Shown in pieces: positions 10,758-23,500 of a stretch of DNA of 64,000 bases (the stretch's first letter is position 1; every line of letters starts with the position of its first letter). The stretch is from contig JAKMXF010000122.1 of NCBI GenBank assembly GCA_024704765.1, forward strand, positions 310,001 to 374,000. The letters are read 5' to 3'. Made by a program: the position numbers and the translations under genes. The notes under the pieces are model-generated. The model made no database searches. It worked only from the letters and a program-made list of their open reading frames with translations, and was not told the DNA's origin. Source of the stretch: Oopsacas minuta (lineage: Eukaryota; Porifera; Hexactinellida; Lyssacinosida; Leucopsacidae).

Positions 10758-12133
10758 CAGTCTGTTTCAAAAGTATTGGCAGTAGTTCATATTTCATATT
10801 TCCTAAGCCTATTCAATTGTGTGATAGTATTTTCTATTGATCTTTTCGATATTGCATACTTAGATAGTCATCATGAAATTTATCATTAATCATGATGGAC
10901 TTTCTTAATGTTTTCCCCGATTCAGATATTTGAAACGGGGAATTTTGAGGCATAAAATTTCCCACCGCCACAGCTACCAATTTGATCTCATTTAATAAAA
11001 CAAATTATATTTTATCCCTATTTGTAGCTAAATGTCGCAATTAGAACAGAGGAAGAAAATCAAAATATTTATTGATGCAGGTATTACTTCAGCGAAGGAA
11101 ATCTCTGCTAAAACAGGGATGCCATTGAGGACAATTTTTCGCATAAAATCTATACTTCGTGAAGGCAAAAGCATAACACATAAAAGTGTTAGTGGGCGTC
11201 CCAAGGCTATCACATATTCACACAAATAATCAATTATACGAACGTTAAATTCTCATTCTAAGATCTCTATACGTTCTGTACACGCGAATCTCTCTTCCAA
11301 GTACACCGATGCTCCGTCAACTTCAACAGTCTACCGGACAACTCGTGCTTGTGGATTTAACTTTAAACAACCTGTTATGGGACCATTCATTACCCCATTA
11401 ATAGCTAAAAACAGAGTTGAATGGTGTAAAGATCATGTGAATTATTGTTGGGAGAATGTATTCTTCACAGACGAATGTTCTATTTGGTTAAATCGGGGAA
11501 GTGTTAGCATGTGGACTAAAGCAAAAGAAAATCCTATTCTGAAGGTTCAACAGCACACACCAAAATTACACGTTTGGGGAGGGATTTCTTCCATGGGAAC
11601 CACAATATTGAAGATATTTACTTCTAATTTTGTCTCCAAATTGTATATTGATACTCTGAATGAGTGTTTAATCAGAACAGCTGATGTTTACTATCCTGAG
11701 GGATGGATTCTGCAGGAAGACAATTCCCCAATTCATAAATCTAAGCTCAGCAAAGAGTGGAAAGATAGTGAAAATATTCTAGTATTGGATTGGCCTGCCT
11801 ATTCTCCGGACTTAAATCCAATTGAGAACATCTGGGGAGTCCTAAAGCAGAGGTTGTCAAAGAGATCTCTCAATAACTTGGCTGATTTAGAAGTAGCTAT
11901 AATTTACGAATGGGAGACTTTTACCCCCGATTTCCTGAAAAATTTTATATTATCTATGTCTAACCGTGTAAATATGTGCATAAATTCGGGAGGAGAGAAG
12001 ATTAATTACTGAAATTTTGTTTACAGATTTATCTTACCATAGAATTTCGTAGTATCATTATCTATTTGTTATTTGTTCCAATTTCTGAAATATTAACATT
12101 ATAATTTACTGCCAATACTTTTGAAACAGACTG
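10758..12133 (+). mobile_element. Tc1-type DD34E transposon nested in MULE 2
   Basis: 1376 bp, flanked by TA on both sides (10756-10757, 12134-12135). The ends CAGTCTGTTTCAAAAGTATT and its inverse are identical over at least 20 bp. It carries one transposase with a single stop, making it the best-preserved DNA transposon in the window. Confidence 0.92.
11032..12012 (+). pseudogene. Tc1-type transposase (DD34E), one in-frame stop
   Basis: A 326-codon frame runs from ATG to TGA with a single TAA at 11227-11229, between the N-terminal helix-turn-helix (EISAKTGMPLRTIFRIKS) and the linker. The GRPKAI motif sits just before the stop. The catalytic triad is intact: FFTDEC, LQEDNSPIHKS and DLNPIENIW, with 34 residues between the second Asp and the Glu. 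The C-terminus SMSNRVNMCINSGGEKI is typical. Length is close to a normal Tc1 transposase (about 340 aa). No frameshift is seen, so a single substitution separates it from an open frame. Activity today is unlikely unless another copy supplies transposase. Confidence 0.93.
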
Positions 12134-14059
12134 TATGATTATAGAAAATATGATTAATTACTAGATATTCTTCTACATTAACAAATCCTCGCTAATAGTG
12201 TTTCTCTAAGGTAACGCTCCTAATCGAATGAATAACAATTCCCTCTTTTGGGACTGCCTGGATTTTTCTTCGCTGATTTCACGAAAGTAGTTACATTTGG
12301 GTGAGCGTCCATTTTCTTATTCAATAATCCATAAGCGATAACATGAGAACATGCTTTGTAGTCACATAGCTGGGACAAGTGCAGGAATACTGAACTTTGT
12401 ATCTACAAGATTCATCTAAGGATTCTGTAATGGCATAGAAACCTTCTCTTTCTAAAATAAAGGAGTCGAGATCCGTATATTGATCCACGTGTAGAGACGC
12501 AGATTTATATTTCAAAAATAAGTCGGTAATTTCTTGTATATATTCTTCCGAAGAAAAGTATAAAAGTTGTAACCTTCTACATGGGATGACAAATTGCTTT
12601 CGAGAAGAAACAGGAGCACTATAGGAATAAAGCAAAAAAGACTCGATTAATATAATGTTTTGAATTAAAGAGAGTAAAAGGGTTTGGCAAGTTATTAGGT
12701 AGCTAGTATGGATAATAACTTGAATCGATTTTTTGTTGTAAACTATCCAATCTCCAAATTACTTCATCCACTTCCTGTCGTTGCGCTGTAACTTCCGTCC
12801 AGCTAGTCTGGATTTGGTGAACATCCATATAATGGATATTCTGCTGGTGAGTGTGGTACATTGCCTTCTCTAGCAAGTAGCAATACTTGCTTTTTGAATG
12901 ATATAACCTTTCCATAAGTATATCCTATAGAATGTTAAAATAGTCAAGAGAACCAACGAATAAATTTCGTAGTTAATTTAAGAATTGAGTATACTTTATT
13001 GATGTACTAACCTTTTCTGCGAGGAGTTGTGCCAATGATTCTTCTAAAGATAATCCTGGTAAATCGTCTAATTGAAATGTTTCTGCTGGAAATATGCCAT
13101 CAGACTAACTTGAAGCTAACATTTCAAATGCTCTTTGGAAAAATCCTCTAATACGGCTGAGGACATGCTTGGGAGGATCACAATCTAGATCCAGTGGATG
13201 TGATGGAAGACTTCTCGACTCCAATTTGCTTTGGAATGAAATAAATTTAATCGCTTCCTTCAGATACAATATATCACCCGGCGTGGTTTGCATGAGTGTT
13301 TTCTTAATGGGTGGAAAATTTTTCTTGAGAATTATTATCAGTTGGGATACCGGGACCAACTTAACACGTAACCAGCCATCTTTGTTTGGGGGACCATATT
13401 CTGAGAGGAAGCTCTTCATGGAATTTGGGTAGGTATTTGAGTATTTATTTGCCCATAACTTCAATCCAATCGTAGATTCAGTGTAGGTTGGTAATTTCTA
13501 AATAAAGATAATGAGACAGTATTATTATTGTGTAACTAGTATTTTAACAAGTTTGGAGGCTGTCCAAATGAATCACCTAGAAATATAATTATTGCAAATC
13601 ATTACCTGAATTCTGCATGTATTCAAGGATTGGTTTTAGATTAGCCTTTGTGATTACATCCTTCTTACCCAGGTAGCTTTCAAAGATTTACTTCTGTGAG
13701 CTAAATGGAAATAACAATTTCCTAGGATCAATTGCGGACTTATAAATTCTTCCCTTATAGCAGCGAAAATAGCATCATCATCATTATCATTCATGCTGCG
13801 AGTAAGTCTCTTTTCGTTTAATTTGAAACATCTTATGCACATCTTCATTTAATAACCGGAACATATTTAGATATTCTTTTGCTGTTTCATGCCTAGCATT
13901 TACAATACAGCTTAGATGATAGACTAATTGACAGTCAACTGAGCTAAAAGGAAAATAAAGTTTAAAATTACTTCATGATCACGTAAATGCTACATCAACT
14001 GGAAAGTATTGTCACAACATACCCGCATGCTAAAGTTTTCAATTTTGATTTACTCATTA

Positions 14060-15347
14060 CAGGGTGGCCAATTAGTTCTGGCACATAACTTTATATCGAC
14101 CAAAATCTTTCATGATTTAGATTGATTGACGTTACTGGTTTGTATTTATTCTGTTACCTCTCGCAATACAATATTTATTGAAAAATACACTATTTGAAAA
14201 CAAGAAACTAATTATCAGCTATGGAGAAAGAACGGTCAGCGATTGTTGAATTATTTCAAAAAGGGAAAAACAAAAGGAAATAATGAAACTTTTAAAAATT
14301 CCACAGACACGTCGGAATTTCGCAATCCGTACAATAAAACGCTTCAGTGAGACTGGTGGCGTGATCAGGACAGAGCCAGAACTGGCCGTCCGGTCTCCAT
14401 CACGACCGTAAAGATGCGAAAGGTAGTGCGGAGTCGAGTGTGGTGAAATCCTCAGCGATCGATCAGAAAAATGGCTAAAGAACTGAAAATATCCCCGTGG
14501 ATCTCTTCAACAATTGTCAAGAGTGACTTTGGGCTATCTTCGTTTCAGAAAAGGAAAGTCCATTTCCTTTCAGACAAAATAAAGACAAAGAGGTTCTCAA
14601 GAAGCAAAGTCCTCCATACACGATTCGCAGCCCAGGAGCTGGATCAATTCCTTTTCACCGTTGAACAAGCCTTCAATTATCAAAACGATAGAATATTATC
14701 TAAAAGCACTTCTACTATCCCTGATGAGTACCGATACGTCAAAAGAGTCCAGAAACCACTCTCGTTGATGGTTTGGGCCAATATCTTCTGTTTGCCGAAC
14801 ACCACTGGTGTTCGTCCTTGCAGGGGCAAAATAAATGTTGCAAGGTATAAGGAGTTCATTTTACAGCCCATTGTGAAAGAGCTTGGGGAGATGATGTTTG
14901 AAAACCAGCCGTTCATATTCCAACAAGACGGTGCTCCTGCCCATACAGCAAACAGTACTCAGGAATTGCTTCGGACAAATATTCCTGACTTTATCTCAAA
15001 GGTAGAATGGCCGCCGTCTAGCCCAGACCTCAACCCTCTAGATTTCTCAGTGTGGTCCATTTTAGAGTCAAGTGCTTGCTCGAAGTCCCATAACAGTATT
15101 GAGTCTCTAAAGCAATCCTGACGAGAGAATGGGCAAAGATCCCACAGGAGATGCTGCGTACTGCAGTGTGGGCAGTCCCCGGGCGTCTGAAGGCTGTTAT
15201 CAAAAAGAAAGGCGGATACATGAATAGAGATTGTGCACAATAAACTCATAATGCCTAACTACTTATGCTAAAATATCAACTCAATATAATGAATATTGGT
15301 TAAATTATAATAGTTTTTCTATGCGCCAGAACTTATTGGCCACCCTG
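14060..15347 (+). mobile_element. DD37D (maT-like) transposon nested in the MULE 2 transposase gene
   Basis: 1288 bp, flanked by TA (14058-14059, 15348-15349). The ends read CAGGGTGGCCAATTAGTTCT and, in inverse, CAGGGTGGCCAATAAGTTCT. It interrupts the MULE coding region, so it is younger than the MULE. Confidence 0.92.
14221..15243 (+). pseudogene. DD37D transposase of the IS630-Tc1-mariner superfamily
   Basis: The start MEKERSAIVELFQKGK at 14221 soon meets a stop after an A-rich run; the next frame continues EIMKLLKIPQTRRN with the helix-turn-helix, and the main frame 14471-15121 holds the catalytic part. LFTVEQAFNYQNDRI lies at the first acidic position, where the usual SDE is degraded to LDQ. 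QQDGAPAHTA and SSPDLNPLDFSVW are separated by 37 residues (DD37D). A last frameshift near 15115 leads to the C-terminus KKKGGYMNRDCAQ. At least three indels make it inactive. The partial frame at 63794 belongs to the same family. Confidence 0.88.
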
Positions 15348-16102
15348 TATATGAGTTGTATCAGAGTTGATGAACCTATTAAGAACTGACATATTTTTCA
15401 GCATATTCATGTGTTGAATCGTTAAGAAAAGTTCTCCTTTGTCACTGTATATTTCCTCCGGCTTTTGACGAACAAATAATTGTGAATGATCTTGGTATAT
15501 AGAGACTTCGTCGCACATCGCATGACGAGCTTCTTCCACATGTACACCAAATATATTAGATTTGTTATTTTGTTTAAAAATAACAAATTTAATATATCTT
15601 GATTTTATCGTAAGGTACGAACGTCAGATCAGGTCTTTGGTTTACCATAATATCAAATATCTTTCTAGGTAGAGAGTAGGGGTTTGATTTCAGTATTCCT
15701 AAACACAGTTGCTTCTTTTCATAAGACAATCCTTTATTAAGCAACTCTACTTTTTGATTACATTCATCACGTTTGTGGTGACCGAATAAGCAAACCTTGT
15801 ACTCTGAACCATATTTTTCGATTTTGGCCTTTATTGAGCAATCAGGATATGTAATCCTGCTGAATTTGCAATAATCCAGCACATAATCTGCTTTCATCAC
15901 CCTCCTTGCCCTAAATTTGAGAGTTTCAATTAACTCTCGGGCCTCTTCTAATGTTGTAGTGATATTCATCTCTTCCCATACCATCTTTCTTTTTGTCGCT
16001 GGCGACAATTTTTCAAAATCAGTAGGTTCTCCCATAAAGAATTGTGGAATGGAGCTGCGAACGGATTTGAAATCTTATTGGAATTATATATACATATATA
16101 TA

Positions 16103-17380
16103 CCGAGTGTTCAATAAGTTCGAGTAAAAGTATGCTTACAGTACAGATAGTTATAAAAATACTATTTCAAATGTTCGAAATACTCCCCATTAGCATCAAT
16201 ACACCTTTGACACCGTTCTAACTGCATGTCAAATAGTCTTGAGTAGCGACTTTCTGGTATGAGGTCAATTGCATCCAAAAATGCGACGCTCAGCTCTGTT
16301 TCCGAATCAAAACGTCTACCTTTTAGATGGCGTTTTATAGTAGGAAACAACCAGAAGTCACAAGAGGCTAGATCTGGGCTATAGGTGGATGATCGATCAA
16401 TTATAGCCCCGATTGTTTGATATAGTCCTTAGTTTTTCGTGCAGTGTGAGCTGGAGCATTGTCATGGTGGAATTTCATTCCGCGAAGACCAGTCTTTGGA
16501 CGCAACCTCTCGACAGCTTGGAACACTTGCGGAAGACAATTTTCAGTGTACCAAGTTGCAGTATCAGTGTGCTTCTCAGGAAGCATCACATATTCTCTTA
16601 TCCCTCTTGTAGAGAAGAAAACAGCAAACATTCGCTTGCCGACCGCCCTGGTTTGCTTAGGAATTGTGTCCGGTTGCTCGTCTTCAAAGATCCATTTTGA
16701 GCTCTGCTGCTTTGATTGAATGTCGTAATAATAGATCTATGTCTCGTCACTAGTTATGACTTCTGACCAGCGTCGCGGATCTTTTTTGGAATACTTTAGC
16801 AGCATAAAACGACAAAATTCTATTCGACGATCTTTTTGCTCAAAATTTAATAAATGGGGGACCAACTTAGAACAAACCCTCTTTAGCCCAAGGTGTTGGT
16901 GTAAGATTGTTTCTATTATCCCCGATGAGACCGAAACCTCGAAAGCGAACTGTCTGACAGTGATTTGCCTATCCTCAGTTACAAGCTTCAATACTTTGTC
17001 GATATTCTCCTCTGAGCGTGACTCATCGTCAAGGATGTGTGGCCTAAACGGAATTGACGATACCACTTGTAGATGTTGGATTGAGTTGGACTTTGATCCC
17101 CAAAGATAGAAAACATCTCACAACTGCAATCCGCAACGTTTAATTCACGTTTGAAATTGTAGAAAATGATCGCACGGAAATCTCTCTTATTCAAATTTTC
17201 CATAATATTAAAATATTGAAAGTGAAGACTATAAAATTAGCTACAAAAAATCGAGTCTAGTACTTATAATCCTGAAATTTGGTTAGGAAGTATGGATTCA
17301 TTCGGTATGTATGTGGTTGCGTTAATTTAGCTCTACTGTAAGTGCTTTGTATAGTTTACTCGAACTTATTGAACACTCGG
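16103..17380 (-). mobile_element. mariner (DD34D) transposon nested beside the right end of MULE 2
   Basis: 1278 bp with 26-bp terminal repeats CCGAGTGTTCAATAAGTTCG... matching in inverse at 17355-17380, flanked by TA in a TATATA context on each side. Length is classic mariner. Confidence 0.93.
16162..17203 (-). pseudogene. mariner transposase, several frameshifts
   Basis: The N-terminus MENLNKRDFRAIIFYNFK with QSNIYKWYRQFR is the paired helix-turn-helix of mariners. A frame change follows, then SEVITSDETYIYYY (first Asp), KFHHDNAPAHTARKT (second Asp), and, after another shift and a TAA near 16400, YSPDLASCDFWLFP (third Asp). Spacing is about 34 residues, so DD34D. The C-terminal RCIDANGEYFEHLK is typical. 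Total length is that of a normal mariner transposase (about 345 aa), but it cannot be read in one frame. Confidence 0.9.
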
Positions 17381-17410
17381 TATATATATATATATGAATA
17401 ATATATCAAT

Positions 17411-17505
17411 ATATGCATTGCCAAATTAATTGCTTTTGTTTGCCAAAATAATTGAAATCGTTTGCCAAAATAATTGAATTCAGTTGGCTAGATAATATTA
17501 CATTC
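17411..17505. repeat. MULE 2 right terminal repeat
   Basis: Inverse copies of the left-end units: TTGCCAAATTAATTGC, TTTGCCAAAATAATTG twice, then the outer sequence ending GATAATATTACATTC before the target duplication. The outermost 23-24 bases of the two ends align imperfectly. Confidence 0.8.
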
Positions 17506-17515
17506 AATACAAAAT

Positions 17516-20500
17516 ATATATTTTAGCATATTTTAACAAATTTTTGCCTTTATGGGATGATGACATACATTTCTACAAGAATGAAATACAGTGTGCAAAA
17601 AGCGCATGGTTCTGAGATATACGCTCTAGGATAATAATCTCAAACTCGTTTAACAATCACTGGTCCAAGAAAAGAAATTGGCCCCATCTCTTTAGTGTAT
17701 TAGCATGCTATGATTCACCATATCAAATTTGAATGGAATCCAAAATTAAGTATTGGTACCCTAATAGTATTTTGAAGAGTTCTAAAATTTCGTGCTTTTT
17801 GACGGATTTTCTACACAATTTGCGGAAAATGAAGGTTGAGCAGGGCTGTAGAACTGAAAAATTAGAATTGTGCAGTTAGGGAGTGTTCTTATGTAGGTCA
17901 ACAATACATTATGATAACCACTCTTATAGAGCTTAGAACATATTACTGAAAATCGCTTCACTCCATTTTCGCTAATTTCTCCTATACTGTACAAGATTGG
18001 TTATGGAATAATGTTAATCACCGACATGAACCCATCCCCAAAGTGCTCAATTCCAAAATTTCAGATATGCAGACAAGATCGGACAACAATTTTCATCACA
18101 ATTGAACGAAAACCGGATCAAAAGCATTAATAACCACCACATCTACAAATATATATTGAGGTATTCCAATATCTGGTTGTACTAAAAACCCGGGACGGGC
18201 GGGATAGCGGCGAGACATCCCGGGAAATCACTGGGCAGGTCTTTATCCTTATAATACGTCCAAAATTTCATGAGAAGCTTCATTCTGGGAGTAGAATGTG
18301 ATCTAATGTTATTTTCCAAGTATTAATTCAATACTTGTTACATATGACACTTATGTACCACTGTACGTATAATTAAATAGTCAAAATATACGTATAGCAG
18401 GTATAATTATCTCGATGATGACAGAAATAGTAACTAAATTACAAACGGCTAGGGCAGAGCCACTCTGCTCCAGGTTTGCAATAATCAATTGATACCTTCT
18501 GGCAGTACTTACCATAGTACCACAACTTTAAAATATGCACTGTATCATTGGTACCATTTTCATTTCAGGAATACGGAAAATGCAGTGAAATTAAACGATT
18601 TCATTAGTTTCACTCTTCTACCCTTGGCGACGTTCTTTTCCTGTCCTGAACAAAGTAAACTGCATATTCAATAAACATACACTCAAATGACTCCTCATAC
18701 GTTGCTGATAGAAGTGGTAACTCCCTATGAATGGCCAAAACAGATAGCTACTGCAAATGCCAGTGGGAAAACACCACAATGGATCTTTCCTGATTGCATT
18801 TGGACATCTAGGAAATCAAAAGTCAAGCTTTGCTCATTAACCCAAAGGGTGGCGTAGTAGCGTACATTAAGCCTAAATCCTTAACTTCAATGTGAATTAC
18901 ATTATAGATATTCAAAGAACAATATGTTAAGTACCAGACGAATTAATAAAGTCAGAATATTATTTTGGTAACAACCTTTGAAGGAATAAATAAAATAATT
19001 ACTGAAAAAAATGAAGTCAATGATGGTATTCAAACCAAGGATAATCAAGTTATGAGGGTACGATATTACACACCACACAATTAAAACTATCAAATCCTCA
19101 ATAATGAAATGGGACGTATATGCTCAATTTCACAAGGTAATAGCGAACAATACACAAAACCACAATACAAAGGCATCGTGAACGAATGCGAAGGAAAAAT
19201 TCCATCAATATGGCAGCAAAAAAACAAATACAGTGTCTTTGATTCAAGATAATCCCGTTACCAATACGACAAGGCGAATTTACAAAAAATCGATACATGT
19301 AATGAGACCATATATTTTATGGTAACTCACACACATAGAAAACTAATCGATTTATCTGAATAGAACTCCCTGAGAAAATGATTCTAAGTCAAAAGAACAC
19401 CAAAATCGGATAAAAGTTGTGAAGTTTCTATTCCTTTTATAGAAAATAAATGAAATGATTAGAAATAGTATTCTATACATTATAAAATGGCACTATTAAT
19501 ATCTCGAACCATGAATGCAAAATAGCAATTATCCAACAGCAGTATTGGCTAAGTTAAGTTGGAACTTGAGGGGTATTCACTGAGATTAAGTTCTATCTTA
19601 ATCTCAGTGAAGTTCGAACACAAATATTAATTACCAGGGGGATTAGCGTCCCGTGGCAGCCCGAATAAGGCTTCAAATACGGCCCATTACTATTGTCAGG
19701 TTTAAATCTACGGGTGTGTATTGCACTAGTGTGATTATTTTGCATAGATAAGAGCAAATCTTTTTACTTACAAGCATTTTCAGGTTAGTGCCACATGTGG
19801 CACAAGTGGCACACCTAATATTCTGTGCTACTTCGTATGTCAATAACAATTATCTCAAGTTAGTTTCGGAAATCCCAAATGATTTTCATTCTGTATTCCA
19901 TTCTGGTGCCATCCTTCTAGTAATGTGGCAATTCCGCCACTTGTTTCACAATTATGAAAAGTCAAATATATGAATGAGCCTGCTCTAAACATTTCGAAAT
20001 TGTTATACAGATAGTTAGAATTCAAATATTGTATCAGAATTGTCCGATCCCATTTGAATTCTATACAATCTGAAATTGAATACTAATTAGCATATTATCT
20101 CATTAATCAATAAGTGTAGTTAGAATATATTCATTGATTTAGCCTGGACAATGATAACTAACATAGTCAAATTGTTATTTCATGTATATTAAAGTATCTA
20201 TTTCAAATAATAGCCTTATTTAAAGGATTGACAATTGACTATTTAGTGGTGAGCAAGTACTTGTGTTCGGTTAGTGTATTTTAGAAAGATGAATCAAAAA
20301 GTGTCAAAATATGATTTTCAACACTTCTGCGCCATCTCTAAACCATCTGGTGAATTTTTTCTAAGGTACATTTCATGACATAAAGCAACTCGTCTGACGA
20401 TGCCCAGTAATCTTTTCATAAAAATACATGTTTTGGCCACCTATGATACAGCAATATTCATAATTATTCTACTATAAAGTATTACAGCCGAAGTTTTATG

Positions 20501-23500
20501 TTCTTAACGAAAAGGATGCGATAACTTTACCACTGTGTTATAATAATTTACGCACCCATATCAAGATTTCAGCACCTTTTGACGTCATAAAATGACACAT
20601 TTTCCTGATCATATTCGGTTAAGAGTACCTCTACCCCCTAACACAAGTGCATTAAGTAGGAATATTGTACAGTTGTGTCCAGTATTAGCATTTCGTTATG
20701 TAGCAAAAGATATCCAGCCGACAGACTGGTGCTGCAGCTTAGGGTTATGTATTTATGTACATTACCTCTGATCATACCGTGGAGCTGCCATAACGTACCA
20801 GACCTCGACTGATTTTGGTTTCTTGGGACTTATAAATATTTCAGGATATTCAATATTATTCGTCCCCTCCTAAACTTCAGGTTCTATCCAAAAATACTAT
20901 AGATAACAATATAAATAATTAGCCTTCGAATGAAAAAGGGTCTCCCGTGACGGAAACTGTTAATTCAGGTCATTTTCATACGTCACCACTGGAATCGATC
21001 ATTAATATCAAGAACTTAGAGATATTTTGTTCAAAGTATGAAAGGAACTACAGACACAGGGACGTAGGAAGCAAGAAATTGCTACTGCGAGGTATCTTGT
21101 ATTGTTGCGACATCTAGCACATCTAACCATTAGAAATAATAGAAATTTTGATTTATTTTTGCGCGGGGGCCACACCTGTCACATCAGCTCCTACCTCCTT
21201 GGGAGAAGAGATCACTAATTATAGACACACAGATAAAGACTTGCTGTTGAGCGGCGGATACAATTCAATAGAACAATATATATAGAGAGAAGCAAGAAAG
21301 ACCATAATAAATCATATGGCACAGATTAAGAAATATTTCTATCTGCGAAATTGTTAAACTAACACATAAGTCTATCGTGATGCACTAACTTCATGGATTT
21401 TGCATAGTCACCATCACCTAATGTGTTGAGATGGAAAAGTAAATTTGGTAATGTCTGATATACCATAGGCATTCTCTCTCTTCACAAAAACATGGTCTGT
21501 ATTGGTATTATATTTTCTTAGATATTGATGTGTAGAGTATACATAGTTTGCTGCTAACTTTGCTGTTAACTTCACACTAATCTCCTTAACGCACTATTCA
21601 TTAGAAAAATAAGGCGGCTGTCTATTCATATCTCTCACCTACATAATATACTGCGTGTTAAGTGGCTGACAAACCAATAAAATAGCACTCCAGTTCTTTA
21701 AGATTGGAATTTAATTGGAACTGCTCACCACTCGCCTATGTTTGGCTTCTATTAGCTAAACTACCCGCAAACATCAAAAATTTCATTCGACAAACTGTTA
21801 TAGCAGCTTTCGGTGTATATTAAACGGATGTATGAACTATATAAATTCCGAATTCACCGATATAGCTTTAACAACCAATCTCCACGAGTCCAGGATGATT
21901 TTGATAATACCCAAAAAGAAATTTGATTAAACAAATGAAAATGAATTCAGTTACAATTTTAATGCCTATAAATATCGTAATTTGCACTAACCACATCAAT
22001 CTAATCTGGGTAAATCTCAGAATTATCCATTTGTAAAAGCTACCACAAGGGCCATGCTGCTCCGGAACCCCCTTTATCTGCCCTGTATATATATATATAT
22101 TTATACTATGAACTCCTTAATTCAAGCGCTAGCATCTGGCAATCTTTTGGGTCCATTTGTATTTCAAAATTGGCAAGGTAGATACAAGAAAATATATTAT
22201 TGTCATATCAGAAATCATAGTCAGGGAGTCATTTGGTCAAAGTATCTTTTCCAAAATATTTGTGAGATGTGAGTTATGCGGTTTCACACCTTTTCGAGCT
22301 ATTGTAGTGAAGTTTACATCTCGTCATTATTCCTAGCTAGAATTATGAAATGAACTATCGTTGGATAGGAATTCACCTATAGTCAATCTGTAGGTGTTGT
22401 CTGTTCACTTATTGTAATCCATGTACTAGGCAATGGTGCAGGCAATTTTTTAGGACCAGCGATTGGTTAAACCAGTTTGGGATTACATCGGAGGCTATGG
22501 ATGGAGTATATATTTTAGGAGCAGTGCACTTTTGACTGAATAAATGTATTTGGTACTTGTAGATATACATTTCTCAATTATATTTTTCTCAACATTTGCC
22601 AAATCATTTGGTTAAAAGCATGAATTTGGTGAAATTTCCTAAAGTCCCTCCATCATAGTTATATTCGATGAAATTTGGAGTATGAAATAATCAAAATCGT
22701 TTCTATACGACATTTGTCTTGATTAAGTTCGCACTTTAATATATTCTAGCATATATAATTGAAGGTATCGTTTTGTCACTATCCAACTTTATTGGACAAT
22801 TATAGAATAGATTGTAAAAGTCAGGGTAGCCTTTTCATAGTATACAACTCCCATACCCCAATAATAAATCTCGATGTGATATTTCCCAAGATTATTGCGT
22901 TATTTTGAAAATGTCCATAAGTGGGCACATTCATGTTTCCGCCACATTCGTAATAGATACCTTATCAAAATAGTTTTAGGGGATGGGAAGTCTGGTGTTT
23001 ACCATAAAATGGAAATCTTGACATTTCGATAATCTACACGATTATCAAGTTATAAGTGGATATTGACAAACTTGTGTCATCAAGTGCCCTATAACTCAGC
23101 ATCAACTATATTTGAGTATCTATTATATATTTTGTCAAAGGTTTTTTGTTTTTTGATTCATAGGAGGGATTGAGGGATATACACCCCCTAGTATGAGTAA
23201 TTTATATGAAATCATAGTGGATTATGAAATTCATGCAAATACACTCAATAATTGGCTCAAATTCCAAACCTTAAATTTCTCCATGTTTGGCTGGCATATT
23301 TCCATATAGATCATGTATATTAACATAATTTCAGGTATATGCATTGTATTCTAAGGATTGAAGTGGCTTGAACTGAAAGGTGGGTAGGTACAAGAATTAT
23401 GAACACGGCAACACTTTATATGCTTATGAAAGTTTTGCCCAAGTTAGAATAAAAGTTATGCTATCAGGTAATTTGGATCCTCGAAATTTGCTTATCTTAA

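Larger units (their letters stand above)
12215..16035 (-). pseudogene. MULE 2 transposase with SWIM zinc finger, split by a DD37D insertion
   Basis: Pieces in order on the minus strand: 16035-15589 (149 aa, MGEPTDFEKLSPATKRKMVWEE, probable DNA-binding part with CLFGHHKRDEC), 15539-15348 (interrupted by the nested element), 13920-13795, 13848-13654 (LILGNCYFHLAHR, the conserved Cys/His core of MULEs), 13464-13105, 12915-12703 and 12635-12321. The last piece ends in CTCP; a one-base shift then gives LCDYKACSHVIAYG, completing a CxC...CxH SWIM finger. Frameshifts and stops occur throughout, and some gaps (for example 13930-13980, which ends in a TTTTAG acceptor) could be introns. The call rests on the SWIM finger and core motifs within MULE-type ends. 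Confidence 0.75.
10383..17505 (-). mobile_element. MULE 2, complete ends, interrupted by three nested transposons
   Basis: AATACAAAAT lies directly outside both ends (10373-10382 and 17506-17515), a 10-bp target duplication in the MULE range. Both ends are made of tandem units around CAAACGAATTCAATTATTTTGG-like sequence and end inward with CAATTAATTTGGCAA. Subtracting the three inserted elements (10758-12133, 14060-15347, 16103-17380) and their TA duplications leaves about 3.2 kb. The transposase is read on the minus strand and is split by the middle insertion. The rightmost insertion lies close to the right terminal repeat. Confidence 0.85.
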
